Virus record (IMG/VR): IMGVR_UViG_3300036820_000627
Location: 1 to 25,100 of that record
Length of the DNA stretch: 25,100 nucleotides
Direction: 5' to 3' (one strand)
Source of the DNA: a virus
The position numbers were made by a program, and so were the translations under genes. How positions within the stretch are numbered: position 1 is the stretch's first letter; each line of letters opens with the position of its first letter. This document shows, piece by piece, positions 17,031 through 24,214 of the stretch. The notes under the pieces are model-generated. The model was not told the origin of the DNA. It did not search any database and worked only from the letters and a program-made list of their open reading frames with translations.

Positions 17031-17068
17031 CGGGGCAGCTCTTTGCGGAACGGCGCGAACGGGTGCAG
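17026..17068. repeat. Imperfect direct repeat, copy 1
   Basis: About 35 of 43 bases match 17250-17292. Each copy encodes the end of a different gene with the peptide PFAPFRK-LPR. See the paired entry. Confidence 0.6.
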
Positions 17069-17239
17069 CGTACACGGTGTCCCGAACGTGACCTCTTTGC
17101 ATATGTGCGGCTGGTTCCAGGGCGTCACGATGTCCAGGCGCGCCTTGCAGTGGCCGCAGCGGGGGATGCTGTCATCCGGAACCGGCGGGGTGTACCGGCG
17201 CTCACTGCGCCTGACATAGCCGCCGACCGCCTTGCTCAC
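17027..17239 (-). CDS. Small CxxC protein ending PFAPFRKELPR
   Basis: A 70-residue protein from GTG 17239 (GTGA overlap with the previous stop). It contains CGHCKARLDIVTPWNQPHIC, a plausible zinc knuckle, and ends HPFAPFRKELPR, which nearly repeats the end of the next gene upstream. The longer upstream frame is a shadow. Function unknown. Confidence 0.65.
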   Translation of the reverse strand: MSKAVGGYVRRSERRYTPPVPDDSIPRCGHCKARLDIVTPWNQPHICKEVTFGTPCTLHPFAPFRKELPR

Positions 17240-17613
17240 TGGCGGGCACCCCATCGGGGCAACGGCTTGCGGAATGGCGCGAACGGCTGCGGCACATGCC
17301 TCGGCGCGGTGCCGATCCGGTCGCCGGGCACCGAGTCCCACGTGCGCCGCATGGTCCCGGTACCCTGGCCGCATTCGCCGCAGGTCTCCTCTTCCTCGCG
17401 CGCCGTCCAGGCGGTGCCGCAGTCGGGGCACTCCCAGGACTGGCCGGTGTCCAGATCGGGGCGCCTGGTGCAGCGGTGCCGGGTGATCACCTCGTCGCAG
17501 GCCGTGCAGCCCGTCAGGACTCCCGGCCACAGGCGGAGGCTCTTGGCCCGGCCGCATTCCTCGCAGTGGAATCCGGTGGCCAGGTCGTAGGGGATGAGGC
17601 CGTGCTCGCTCAC
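17236..17613 (-). CDS. Multi-CxxC zinc-ribbon protein ending PFAPFRKPLPRWGARQ
   Basis: A 125-residue protein from GTG 17613. It has four CxxC pairs (CEEC, CTAC, CPDC, CGEC) spread evenly, which suggests two zinc ribbons, one of rubredoxin-like spacing (ECPDCGTAWTAREEEETCGE). The C-terminus repeats that of the following gene, pointing to a local duplication. Overlaps both neighbours by four bases. Function unknown. Confidence 0.72.
   Translation of the reverse strand: MSEHGLIPYDLATGFHCEECGRAKSLRLWPGVLTGCTACDEVITRHRCTRRPDLDTGQSWECPDCGTAWTAREEEETCGECGQGTGTMRRTWDSVPGDRIGTAPRHVPQPFAPFRKPLPRWGARQ
17250..17292. repeat. Imperfect direct repeat, copy 2
   Basis: Second copy of the repeat at 17026-17068, at the 3' end of the 17236 gene. 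The two are 224 bases apart. Confidence 0.6.
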
Positions 17614-17894
17614 GGCGCGCCTCCTGTATCGGGATAGATCTCGCCGAGGTAGACGGCCGCCATTGCCTGCCTGCGCTCAGCGATCTGCGCGTCGGTGATC
17701 GCGGCGTCTTCCAGCACGTACGTCTCATCGCCGTTTACGTGGGCGATTACCTCGGTCACCCTCATCTCGGCGCTGGACCAGTCGCCATGGGTGATCGCGA
17801 CCCGGTCGCCGGGCAGGAGGCGTTCCCACGGGGAGTCCCGCCAGCGGGTGATCATTCCCTCTGCGGGCATGAAGGGCGCCCGGCTCCCGGTCAC
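17610..17894 (-). CDS. Hypothetical protein
   Basis: A 94-residue protein from GTG 17894 (GTGA overlap). It has a beta-like core, ERLLPGDRVAITHGDWSSAE then VTEVIAHVNGDETYVLEDAA, and a helical end. The core resembles small SH3-like barrels, but I cannot assign a family. It sits in the middle of the terminase-operon chain. Confidence 0.65.
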   Translation of the reverse strand: MTGSRAPFMPAEGMITRWRDSPWERLLPGDRVAITHGDWSSAEMRVTEVIAHVNGDETYVLEDAAITDAQIAERRQAMAAVYLGEIYPDTGGAP

Positions 17895-18136
17895 GCAGCC
17901 TCCTGGCACGTCCCGCAGACCTCGGGCTGCTGCTGCTGCCACTCCGCGGCCTTGGCGTCGAGCGCGGCGAGAATCTCCTGCCGCGTCCTCGGCTGCCCCC
18001 GGGCGTTCCTGTTCCACGGGTTGAGCGTCATCTCGAAAGTCCGCTGGCGCCTGAGCCGCTTGCCGCACCCGGTGCACCTGACGGTCTTGGAGACGGTCAG
18101 CGGCACGCGCTCGAAGCGGATGGTCTCGGTGATCAC
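17891..18136 (-). CDS. Small CxxC protein
   Basis: An 81-residue protein from GTG 18136 (GTGA overlap). RCTGCGKRLRRQRTFEMTLN and a C-terminal PEVCGTCQEAA supply two cysteine pairs separated by a helical QQQQ-containing segment, consistent with one zinc site. Function unknown. Confidence 0.68.
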   Translation of the reverse strand: MITETIRFERVPLTVSKTVRCTGCGKRLRRQRTFEMTLNPWNRNARGQPRTRQEILAALDAKAAEWQQQQPEVCGTCQEAA

Positions 18137-18420
18137 GTAATCGCGCCGCCGGTGCCGTACGTGGTCGGGCCGCCTACGGCCTGATAGGTCGTGCCGGTAG
18201 TGACCGTGAAGTTGTTCGGGTAATACGGGTAGTAGTAGTGCCAGCACGAGTGGTGGCAGCAGCCGTGGCCCTGGATCGCGAGATGCTGCCTGAGGCTGTC
18301 GACGGCCTCGCGGAGGCTGGCGATCTCCGCGCTCACCTGCGCGGCCGGATCCGGGTCGAGCTTCCTGGCCAGCGCGGCCATCTCGGCCAGGATCTCCTCG
18401 CGCTCGCTATCGTCAGGCAT
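18133..18420 (-). CDS. Coiled-coil protein with Cys/His/Tyr-rich tail
   Basis: A 95-residue protein from ATG 18420 (8-base overlap). Residues 1-50 form an acidic amphipathic helix likely to be a coiled coil. The tail is unusual: GCCHHSCWHYYYPYYPNNFT followed by Gly/Thr-rich sequence ending GGPTTYGTGGAIT. The tail could bind metal and looks like a structural or adhesive segment. No family is recognised. Confidence 0.66.
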   Translation of the reverse strand: MPDDSEREEILAEMAALARKLDPDPAAQVSAEIASLREAVDSLRQHLAIQGHGCCHHSCWHYYYPYYPNNFTVTTGTTYQAVGGPTTYGTGGAIT

Positions 18421-18745
18421 TGCGCACTCTCATTTCCGTCACAAGAAAGGTGTAGACATCCGTGGCCATCTCGCCGTCCGGGTTTATGTATGCGCCGGAT
18501 GGCCAGACGGCATCGTTGAGAATGGGGTTGCCGGCCTCGTCGCAGAACAGTGTCAGGTCCGCTGTTATGCGGCGGTAGATGCCCGCGTGAACGATGACAT
18601 CGGCATGCAGGGCTGTCGTGATCTGATCTCCGGTAACGGCGTCGTAAATGCCGACAAGAAGGTCCTGCGTAATACCGGGAGAGATGCCGGGGCGCCATTC
18701 GATGATTATGGAGCCCTCGAAGTCGGGCTTGCCGGGGACGCTCAC
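18413..18745 (-). CDS. Hypothetical beta-rich protein
   Basis: A 110-residue protein. I place the start at GTG 18745, which overlaps the previous stop (GTGA), although the frame is open to 18787. The sequence (FEGSIIIEWRPGISPGITQD, then LLVGIYDAVTGDQITTAL) suggests a beta sandwich. Function unknown. Confidence 0.68.
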   Translation of the reverse strand: MSVPGKPDFEGSIIIEWRPGISPGITQDLLVGIYDAVTGDQITTALHADVIVHAGIYRRITADLTLFCDEAGNPILNDAVWPSGAYINPDGEMATDVYTFLVTEMRVRNA

Positions 18746-19215
18746 CGGGGCGCCCATTCCGGATCGTACTCCGGATGATCGCTCCATATAGAGGCGACAC
18801 GGCGCATGGTGCGGCAGTATCCGTATCCGTGAACCCCGCCATAGCTTGCATAGTGGCAGGTAACGCAGCCACGGTCCCCCGGGGGAAACGGAGGAGAAAT
18901 TATGCTGAACTGCTCGTACGATTCGTTCCTGTCGCCGACGGTGAGGCTGTAGTGCTCGGCGAGGATCTCCCGCATGGCCGCGACCTCACGGAGCGCGCGG
19001 GCCGGGTCGTAACGGGCGATGTGCAGCGCCTGCCCGCGGACTGGCGAGCCCTCGTCGTAGACGACAACCCCGCCGTACTGGTCCCTGATCAGGCCCGCGC
19101 GCCGCACCGGATCGTCCTCGTGCCACACGTCACCGCCTGGTGCATCGCTCGCCGCCCGGACCGCTGCCTCGTCCTCGTCCAGCCGGGCATTCACGAAGGC
19201 CACCAGGTCGCTCAC
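18742..19215 (-). CDS. DUF6221-like protein
   Basis: A 157-residue protein from GTG 19215. The start MSDLVAFVNARLDEDEAAVR and the later RYDPARALREVAAMREILAE segment match DUF6221, a family common in actinobacteria and their phages with no known function. The C-terminal CVTCHYASYGGVHGYGYC is a cysteine-rich extension. Overlaps both neighbours by four bases. Confidence 0.78.
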   Translation of the reverse strand: MSDLVAFVNARLDEDEAAVRAASDAPGGDVWHEDDPVRRAGLIRDQYGGVVVYDEGSPVRGQALHIARYDPARALREVAAMREILAEHYSLTVGDRNESYEQFSIISPPFPPGDRGCVTCHYASYGGVHGYGYCRTMRRVASIWSDHPEYDPEWAPR

Positions 19216-19424
19216 GGCCCCCGCCGCTCGTCACGCCGCTTGCTCCACCGGTAGCCGGCCTCGCCGATGAACCGCGCCAGGAACCCCCACGCCAGCAGCG
19301 CGATAACGATGATCCCCGCCTTCCGCCACGGCGCGAACCAGATGGCGGCAGCGGAGGCCAGCGCGATCACCACAGTGGCCGCAGTGTACGGATAGCGGTA
19401 GCGGATGAGCCGGGCCAGTCTCAA
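19212..19424 (-). CDS. Small two-pass membrane protein
   Basis: A 70-residue protein. TTG 19424 overlaps the previous stop (TTGA), the operon's pattern, so I prefer it to the longer frame. Two hydrophobic helices, about residues 13-30 (TAATVVIALASAAAIWF) and 35-50 (AGIIVIALLAWGFLARF), are flanked by basic residues. Function unknown. Confidence 0.65.
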   Translation of the reverse strand: MRLARLIRYRYPYTAATVVIALASAAAIWFAPWRKAGIIVIALLAWGFLARFIGEAGYRWSKRRDERRGP

Positions 19425-19825
19425 GTCATCTCCACGGTCTCGCTGTAGCGCCATCCTGCGGCAGTGGCGCATTCCGGCCGGTGCCCGCGCTCCAGGGCGC
19501 AGAACTGAAGCTCGCCGTCGTCGTCGCGCCACATCTGGGCGCACGTGTCGCGGGGCGCGTCATCGCAGGATCCGGCCGCCCTTTCCCGTTTCCAGTCCGG
19601 CACGAAGGCCAGCGCGATCGGATATGTGCCGTCTTCGGGGATCGGCGAACAGCAGTAGGGGCACGGCATTCCCGCGCCGCGGCAGGTCTCCCCGTCGTGA
19701 CCCTCGACCTTGACCGCCCACGGGTAGTCCGGGTGGTCCTCGCAGACGTGCCCCTCATCCAGGCAGTGGGGACACCGCGCGGCGGTCTCGTCAGGCTGCA
19801 CCGGACTGAACGACCGCCAGTTCAT
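19421..19825 (-). CDS. Cysteine-rich hypothetical protein
   Basis: A 134-residue protein from ATG 19825. CPHCLDEGHVCEDHPDYPWA, CRGAGMPCPYCCSPIPEDGT and later single cysteines resemble small zinc proteins found in many actinobacteriophages. It overlaps the previous gene by 35 bases. Function unknown. Confidence 0.7.
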   Translation of the reverse strand: MNWRSFSPVQPDETAARCPHCLDEGHVCEDHPDYPWAVKVEGHDGETCRGAGMPCPYCCSPIPEDGTYPIALAFVPDWKRERAAGSCDDAPRDTCAQMWRDDDGELQFCALERGHRPECATAAGWRYSETVEMT

Positions 19826-20303
19826 CGCCTATGACGGCCAGCACCCTGAAGGAGATCCGGCCGCTCTCGTGCTCGCGGTCCATCCACTCCTGGACCTCGC
19901 AGACCTGCATGGGCGTCCAGTCGCGGCCGCGGATCACGAGCGTCTCGTCCGGCTTCACGACGGTGACGCACTCGCGGAGGAGGTAGCGGACCTGCTCGGG
20001 CGTGAGAAGGGGCGGCTGCTCAACGATGCGGTAGGTGTAAGTCCCCTGCCGCATCGTCTCATCAAAGAGGCGCTTGAATTCGGCGGCCTGCTCCTCGGTC
20101 ATGGGCACGTCGGCAGGGATGACCATCTGTGCGGCTATCTGCTCGGCCATCTGGACGGGATCGGTCGCGCGCTCCTCGCAACGGTCTAGCGCAACCTGGA
20201 GGTCTCGTATCCTGAGAGTCGCCAGGTCGTACCGGTGTTCCATCTCGGCTGCTCGCGTTTCGGCCGCTTTCAGCGCGGCTGCGCGCTCCTCAAGGTCAGG
20301 CAT
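19791..20303 (-). CDS. Hypothetical protein with N-terminal coiled coil
   Basis: A 170-residue protein from ATG 20303 (8-base overlap). Residues 1-50 (MPDLEERAAALKAAETRAAE onward) are strongly coiled-coil. The rest includes VPMTEEQAAEFKRLFDETMR and a DETLVIRGRDWTPMQVCEVQ segment of mixed fold. No family assigned. Confidence 0.68.
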   Translation of the reverse strand: MPDLEERAAALKAAETRAAEMEHRYDLATLRIRDLQVALDRCEERATDPVQMAEQIAAQMVIPADVPMTEEQAAEFKRLFDETMRQGTYTYRIVEQPPLLTPEQVRYLLRECVTVVKPDETLVIRGRDWTPMQVCEVQEWMDREHESGRISFRVLAVIGDELAVVQSGAA

Positions 20304-20574
20304 CGCAGTTCTCCTCGAATGCGATCCGCAGGCCCGACTCCAGCAGGCGCGCCGGCGCGCCCGTCTCATCACTGACCCACGTCCCCGGCTCGGCGAGCAC
20401 CCGCCGGGAGGCGTCTGCGGCCAGGCCGCCGCACTTGCGGCATATCACCGTCTGGCGGGCCTCGATTACGAGCAGGCACAGCAGGTCATGCTCGCAGCCG
20501 ACCGCGAGGGGCGGCTGCTCAAGCCACAGTTCATCGCGGGCCATCTGCATCGCCGCGGCAGTCATCAGTGCCAT
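20296..20574 (-). CDS. Small hypothetical protein with CxxC
   Basis: A 92-residue protein from ATG 20574 (10-base overlap with the preceding small membrane gene). A central ARQTVICRKCGGLAADAS segment is a half zinc knuckle, with further cysteines at CEHDLLCLL. Function unknown. Confidence 0.66.
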   Translation of the reverse strand: MALMTAAAMQMARDELWLEQPPLAVGCEHDLLCLLVIEARQTVICRKCGGLAADASRRVLAEPGTWVSDETGAPARLLESGLRIAFEENCDA

Positions 20575-20651
20575 TGGATATGCGGGGCTATCAGCAGGGC
20601 CAGCAGAACCGCCAGGAAAACCAGCACGAACCCGGTCGCATTATCTCGCAT
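20565..20651 (-). CDS. 28-residue single-pass membrane peptide
   Basis: ATG 20651 to TGA 20565. The peptide starts MRDNATGF and continues as one uninterrupted hydrophobic helix of about 17 residues (VLVFLAVLLALLIAP), ending HIQWH. It is wedged between two operon genes with overlap on one side and two bases on the other. Short, but position and composition support a real gene. Confidence 0.5.
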   Translation of the reverse strand: MRDNATGFVLVFLAVLLALLIAPHIQWH

Positions 20652-20653
20652 TT

Positions 20654-20713
20654 TCACGCCGCCTCTTTCGGGGGTTCTTTACAGGGGAAAGGGGGCTTCT
20701 CGGGATCGATCAC
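20654..20713 (-). CDS. Possible 19-residue ORF
   Basis: GTG 20713 overlaps the previous stop (GTGA) and the frame ends at TGA 20654. The Pro/Lys-rich peptide (PEKPPFPCKEPPKE) may be a translated leader coupling the operon, or chance. Confidence 0.25.
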   Translation of the reverse strand: MIDPEKPPFPCKEPPKEAA

Positions 20714-21039
20714 CGGGGCGGCAGCCCGAGCTTCGCGGCGAGGTCGGCGGACATCTCGAACGGGATCGCCGGGCGCTCGTTCAGCATCTTGACCACTTCG
20801 GCCTCGCACCGCATCCGCTCCTCGGCGGCGCCTGGAGACGGGGAGCCGTACAGCACGCAGCGGATCACCCGCTCGGCCGTCTCGCGCGGTACGCCCTCGT
20901 CCTCGAGGATGACCTCCAGCCGGCTGAGCATGTCCCGCAGGACTGTCCATTCGTACTGATAGGCGGCGTCGAGCCCAGTGTCGCGCGGCGCTCCGGTGCG
21001 GCCCAGGTAGCGGCGGACGGCTTCAGTGGCGTAGCTCAT
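20710..21039 (-). CDS. Hypothetical helical protein next to the terminase
   Basis: A 109-residue protein from ATG 21039 with AGGAAAGG upstream. It is largely helical (YEWTVLRDMLSRLEVILEDE, then AEERMRCEAEVVKMLNERPA). It directly follows the terminase (19-base gap). The position suggests a packaging accessory protein, but no sequence evidence supports that. Confidence 0.68.
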   Translation of the reverse strand: MSYATEAVRRYLGRTGAPRDTGLDAAYQYEWTVLRDMLSRLEVILEDEGVPRETAERVIRCVLYGSPSPGAAEERMRCEAEVVKMLNERPAIPFEMSADLAAKLGLPPR

Positions 21040-21058
21040 TACTGAACCTTTCCTGCGG

Positions 21059-22687
21059 TCACGCCGCCTCTTCTTCTACCGCCGCTTTGCAATGCGGACA
21101 CGCTTTGCGATCTGCCTTGGCGAATACGCGCTCGCACGATTCGCACCGGATAAGCCCGTACGCGTCCAGCCACGACACGCCGGAAATCCAGTAGGCCTGG
21201 ACCACGGCGTCCCCTTTGTCCGTACTCCGGCCGATTCGTGACCGAATGTCGTCTTTGCTCTCGACCTGGATCTTCCCGCCAGAGAGGACCCGCGAGTGGG
21301 GCGCCGTGAGATCGCCGGTGAGATCATCATCGGGAGGCAGCGCGATCTCCGGGTTCGTCGAGGGATCGAGGATCTCGCGCAGATTCTGCCACGCCGCACT
21401 GCGCAAATTCGAAAACCCCAGCTCATTTGTGCTATCCCGCCGGCTCGTTCTCCCCGAGGCGGTGAACGGCTCGACGCGGGCTTTCTGCTCCCGCAGCCGG
21501 TCGACGACGCCCGCGCCGAGGCCGATCACGTCAACGATTGCCGTCGCCTCCGGGTCTGCGGCCAGGACGCCCATCACCCGGCCCGTCGTGGCCATCGTGT
21601 CCTCGCGGGCCGTTTCCCTGATCTCGGTGATCACGTGCGCATGCCGGATCGCGATAACCGTTTTGTCCATCCCGGACCTGGCGACGTCCACGCCGATGAC
21701 GTGCGGCTCTCCGAGATCCGGCCGGCCGGCCTCGTCCCAGGCCCGCCACCGGTCGTTCGCCGCCTCAATCCAGCCGAGGGGAATGACCGAGTCCTCGTCC
21801 GAGGAGTGGAACTCGCCGAGCACCCTGTTGACGTAGACGGCGGACCCGGTGCCCCACTGCCGGGCGCGCTGGTCGGCCCACTGCCGGGACACCCGGCCCG
21901 CGGCGATCGCCTCGTCCAGGGTGACGTGCCGGGCCCACCAGTCCTCCAGGCCGGGAGCGCGCGCGTGGATCTGGTAGAACCGCCCGGCCGGCTCGCCGGG
22001 CGTCGACATGGCCAGGGCCATCGCCTCGAGGCGGCCGTCGTCGGCGGCCCCGGAGAACGCGCCCTCCGCCGCGTCGAACGTCTGCGGGATGATCGCCTTG
22101 GACTCGTCGAAGATGTACAGGACGCTGTCGGCGTGCGCGCCCTCGATCAGCTCGGGCTTGTCGGAGGCGGCCGCGAACGCCTCTCCGTGCCGGAGCCGCA
22201 TCTTCAGGGCGAGCAGCTCGGTCCGCTCGTCGAGGATCCGGCGGCCCATCGCCTCCCAGCGGAGCCTGCGGGCCCACTTGCGGATCTCCGGCCACAGGTA
22301 GTGCTCCAGCTGCCGCCAGCCGCCTGCGGTGGTGACGCACTTCCAGTCGCGGCCTGCGGCCTCGCGGGTCAGGGCAAACCAGAGAACGGACAAGGAGGAG
22401 AGGCTCGTCTTTCCTAGACCATGTGGCCCTCTGACGGACACGCGGTGCTTAACGGGCAAGGCGGCCAGAATCTCCCGCTGGTAGTCCGTCAGGCCGTCGC
22501 TGATTCCCGCGAAGTCGACGAAGGTGTCCACGAAGCCCAGCGGGTCGTCGATGAAATTGGCCAGGCCCCCTGACATCTGGTCAGCCTGCTCGCGCAGGAT
22601 CCGGAGTTCCTCCAGGAGGCGGAACTTCTCCTCGGCGAGGTTCCGTGCCCGGTCGCGGGGACCACGGTGCGGACTGTCGTCCGTCAT
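21059..22687 (-). CDS. Terminase large subunit with C-terminal zinc ribbon
   Basis: A 542-residue packaging motor. The ATPase has Walker A GPHGLGKTS at residues 87-95 and Walker B VLYIFDE at 189-195 with the catalytic E. The RNase H-type nuclease has GVDVA (D333), IVDVIGLG (D386) and KGDAVV (D493) as likely metal ligands. An N-terminal coiled coil precedes the ATPase. The last ~30 residues hold CESC and CPHC (515-518, 530-533), a zinc ribbon not usual in terminases. The start is ATG 22687 (GGGGGTGAAGG upstream); the longer frame is antisense to the divergent gene. It heads the long minus-strand operon. No small-subunit gene is recognisable nearby. Confidence 0.9.
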   Translation of the reverse strand: MTDDSPHRGPRDRARNLAEEKFRLLEELRILREQADQMSGGLANFIDDPLGFVDTFVDFAGISDGLTDYQREILAALPVKHRVSVRGPHGLGKTSLSSLSVLWFALTREAAGRDWKCVTTAGGWRQLEHYLWPEIRKWARRLRWEAMGRRILDERTELLALKMRLRHGEAFAAASDKPELIEGAHADSVLYIFDESKAIIPQTFDAAEGAFSGAADDGRLEAMALAMSTPGEPAGRFYQIHARAPGLEDWWARHVTLDEAIAAGRVSRQWADQRARQWGTGSAVYVNRVLGEFHSSDEDSVIPLGWIEAANDRWRAWDEAGRPDLGEPHVIGVDVARSGMDKTVIAIRHAHVITEIRETAREDTMATTGRVMGVLAADPEATAIVDVIGLGAGVVDRLREQKARVEPFTASGRTSRRDSTNELGFSNLRSAAWQNLREILDPSTNPEIALPPDDDLTGDLTAPHSRVLSGGKIQVESKDDIRSRIGRSTDKGDAVVQAYWISGVSWLDAYGLIRCESCERVFAKADRKACPHCKAAVEEEAA

Positions 22688-22718
22688 GCCTTCACCCCCG
22701 TTCCGGGCTCGTGAAAGG

Positions 22719-22730
22719 TACGATCGGCGC
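22719..22730 (+). promoter_or_regulatory. Leaderless-type -10 box for the 22731 operon
   Basis: TACGAT at 22719-22724, six bases, then ATG at 22731. Drives the three-gene set 22731-23499. Confidence 0.5.
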
Positions 22731-22994
22731 ATGAGCGAAGCGGACGAAGATCCGGCCTGGGATGAGGCCGTCGCGTCATTCGCGACTGCCAAACCCGTCG
22801 AGCTGGTGCGCGGGCCCCGGACGGTTACCGTCACCGTGACCCGCGATGGTGCCGAGCGGATCGGCACGAGCGAGCAGCTAGACGGGTTCCGGGTCAGTGC
22901 AGGGAGCCGGGAGGCTGTCTGGCTGGCGGCGAAAAAGGCCCTCGACGGGTGGCTCGACCCTGCCGTGGCACTGGAATTCGTGGAGGCGTTCTGA
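22731..22994 (+). CDS. Hypothetical protein
   Basis: An 87-residue leaderless gene, divergent from the terminase (43 bases apart). It has an acidic start (MSEADEDPAWDEAV), a beta segment RTVTVTVTRDGAERIGTSEQ and an Ala/Leu helix near the end. No family is recognised. Confidence 0.7.
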   Translation: MSEADEDPAWDEAVASFATAKPVELVRGPRTVTVTVTRDGAERIGTSEQLDGFRVSAGSREAVWLAAKKALDGWLDPAVALEFVEAF

Positions 22995-23278
22995 TGCCAG
23001 CCGGATCAGTGACCGTGACCTACGTGCTGCCGCTCTCCGGCGACGGCAAGGTTGAGCTGCATATCAACGCGCCGCTCGACCTTGAGGATAAAGACCGGGA
23101 GTTCATCCTCTCCGTAATGAAGTCCGTCGGCGAATTCGCCGAGCTGGCCTCGCCGGGGGCAAAGAAGCCCGAGACCCACCCGCCGGGGGGTGTCTACCTT
23201 GACGCCGGCGAGCCCGTCCGCCATAGCTGCGAGCATCAGGCGTCCAATTTCACGCCATGCGGAACGTGCGGCAAATGA
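22994..23278 (+). CDS. Hypothetical protein with C-terminal cysteine motif
   Basis: A 94-residue protein whose ATG overlaps the previous stop by one base (TGATG). The N-terminal half is beta-like (SVTVTYVLPLSGDGKVELHI). The C-terminus HSCEHQASNFTPCGTCGK is a likely metal site. Function unknown. Confidence 0.7.
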   Translation: MPAGSVTVTYVLPLSGDGKVELHINAPLDLEDKDREFILSVMKSVGEFAELASPGAKKPETHPPGGVYLDAGEPVRHSCEHQASNFTPCGTCGK

Positions 23279-23499
23279 GGCGGCGCCGGCTTGCCGTGTG
23301 GCGGGCACTTGACCGCACGGCCCACTGGCTGCACATTCCGCAGCACCGTCTCTGCCGTCGCCATGCGCGGGCGATGGACATCCTGGCCGGGCCCGTGCTT
23401 GACGAGGCGCGCTACAGGTACTACCTGATCCCTGCCCACCGGGAGTCGGCCGGCCCGGCTGTGAAGCCTCGCCATCGGCGGGACTCTGATGCGGCTTGA
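23275..23499 (+). CDS. Basic hypothetical protein
   Basis: A 74-residue Arg-rich protein starting at ATG 23275, overlapping the previous stop (ATGA); an upstream ATG in frame is rejected for that reason. The peptide begins MRRRRLAVWRALDRTAHWLH and is about 20 percent Arg. Function unknown; nucleic-acid binding is possible. Confidence 0.62.
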   Translation: MRRRRLAVWRALDRTAHWLHIPQHRLCRRHARAMDILAGPVLDEARYRYYLIPAHRESAGPAVKPRHRRDSDAA

Positions 23500-23530
23500 C
23501 GCAACCATTAAGGATCGTTAAGATTCATTT
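23496..23530 (+). promoter_or_regulatory. Sigma70-type promoter for the 23531 operon
   Basis: TTGACG at 23496-23501, 17-base spacer, TAAGAT at 23519-23524, then six bases to ATG 23531. Transcription should start at or next to the start codon, giving a leaderless message. Confidence 0.75.
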
Positions 23531-23650
23531 ATGATTCATACTGCGTGCGGGACATACGGGCACGACTTCGAGCGCTGCGCTTCCTGCGGGATGCGGTGGT
23601 GCTGGCGATGCCGCGTGTGGTTCGCCCCGCCCGCGAAGGCCCGGTCGTGA
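23531..23650 (+). CDS. 39-residue zinc-finger-like peptide
   Basis: ATG 23531 to TGA 23650. It begins MIHTACGTYGHDFERCASCG and continues with MRWCWRCRVW, giving five cysteines as three CxxC-type sites. The start lies six bases after a strong -10 box, and the stop overlaps the next start (GTGA). It may autoregulate the following antitoxin-like gene (inference). Confidence 0.62.
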   Translation: MIHTACGTYGHDFERCASCGMRWCWRCRVWFAPPAKARS

Positions 23651-23976
23651 CCGAGCGCCGGATCGGGATGGACAAGGCCCGGTCGATCCTCGGCGATCTC
23701 GCCGCAGACGCATCCCGGGGCGAGATCGCGATCCTGACATCGCACGGGCACGACATCGCACGGATCGTCCCGCTGCAGACGGAAGACGGTGGCACATGGA
23801 CCGGCAGGGTACCCGAGAATGTGCTGGATGACCTGGAAGTCGTCACCGTGATGGCGGCCCGCATCGCTCACGGTCATCCTCAGTCCGTCTCGCGGCCGGA
23901 CCGGGAAGCATGGGAAAGGATCCGGGACGCATTCGAGGGAGAGCGGGCGGACAGGGAAGACCGCGCACATGGCTGA
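23647..23976 (+). CDS. Phd/YefM-type antitoxin-like protein
   Basis: A 109-residue protein from GTG 23647 (GTGA overlap; the longer frame is a shadow). MDKARSILGDLAADASRGEI followed by AILTSHGHDIARIVPLQ matches the N-terminal DNA-binding fold of prevent-host-death antitoxins. The C-terminal half (helical, DREAWERIRDAFEGERADRE) would be the toxin-contact region. No toxin gene (PIN, Doc or RelE type) follows; the next gene is a small tryptophan-rich protein. It may be an orphan antitoxin countering a host toxin. Confidence 0.7.
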   Translation: MTERRIGMDKARSILGDLAADASRGEIAILTSHGHDIARIVPLQTEDGGTWTGRVPENVLDDLEVVTVMAARIAHGHPQSVSRPDREAWERIRDAFEGERADREDRAHG

Positions 23977-24214
23977 CGGCCCCTGGTTCCCGCGCTGGTT
24001 CCCCGAATACGGCAGCCGGGAGACCGCCCATGCCCTGCGGCGCGACGGCACCGGGCAGGCGGCATGCGACGACCGCATCTGGATGGACGCGTGGACGCAT
24101 CCCGGCTTCTCGCTCTACGGGCTGCCTGCTTACGCCACGCCGTGCGCTAAGTGCGTCCTGCGGCTGCCAGCGGAGTCCCGCGAGCCCCTGCTCAGGCTGA
24201 GGATGGCACGGTGA
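23969..24214 (+). CDS. Small hypothetical protein with CxxC
   Basis: An 81-residue protein from ATG 23969 (8-base overlap). MADGPWFPRWFPEYGSRETA and a C-terminal YATPCAKCVLRLPAESREPL give an aromatic N-terminus and one CxxC. The position next to an antitoxin-like gene would suit a toxin, but no toxin motif is visible. Function unknown. Confidence 0.65.
   Translation: MADGPWFPRWFPEYGSRETAHALRRDGTGQAACDDRIWMDAWTHPGFSLYGLPAYATPCAKCVLRLPAESREPLLRLRMAR

Noticed and set aside
21296-22417. 373-codon plus-strand ORF opposite the terminase
   Set aside because: Antisense of the terminase ATPase and nuclease motifs; no protein-like features.
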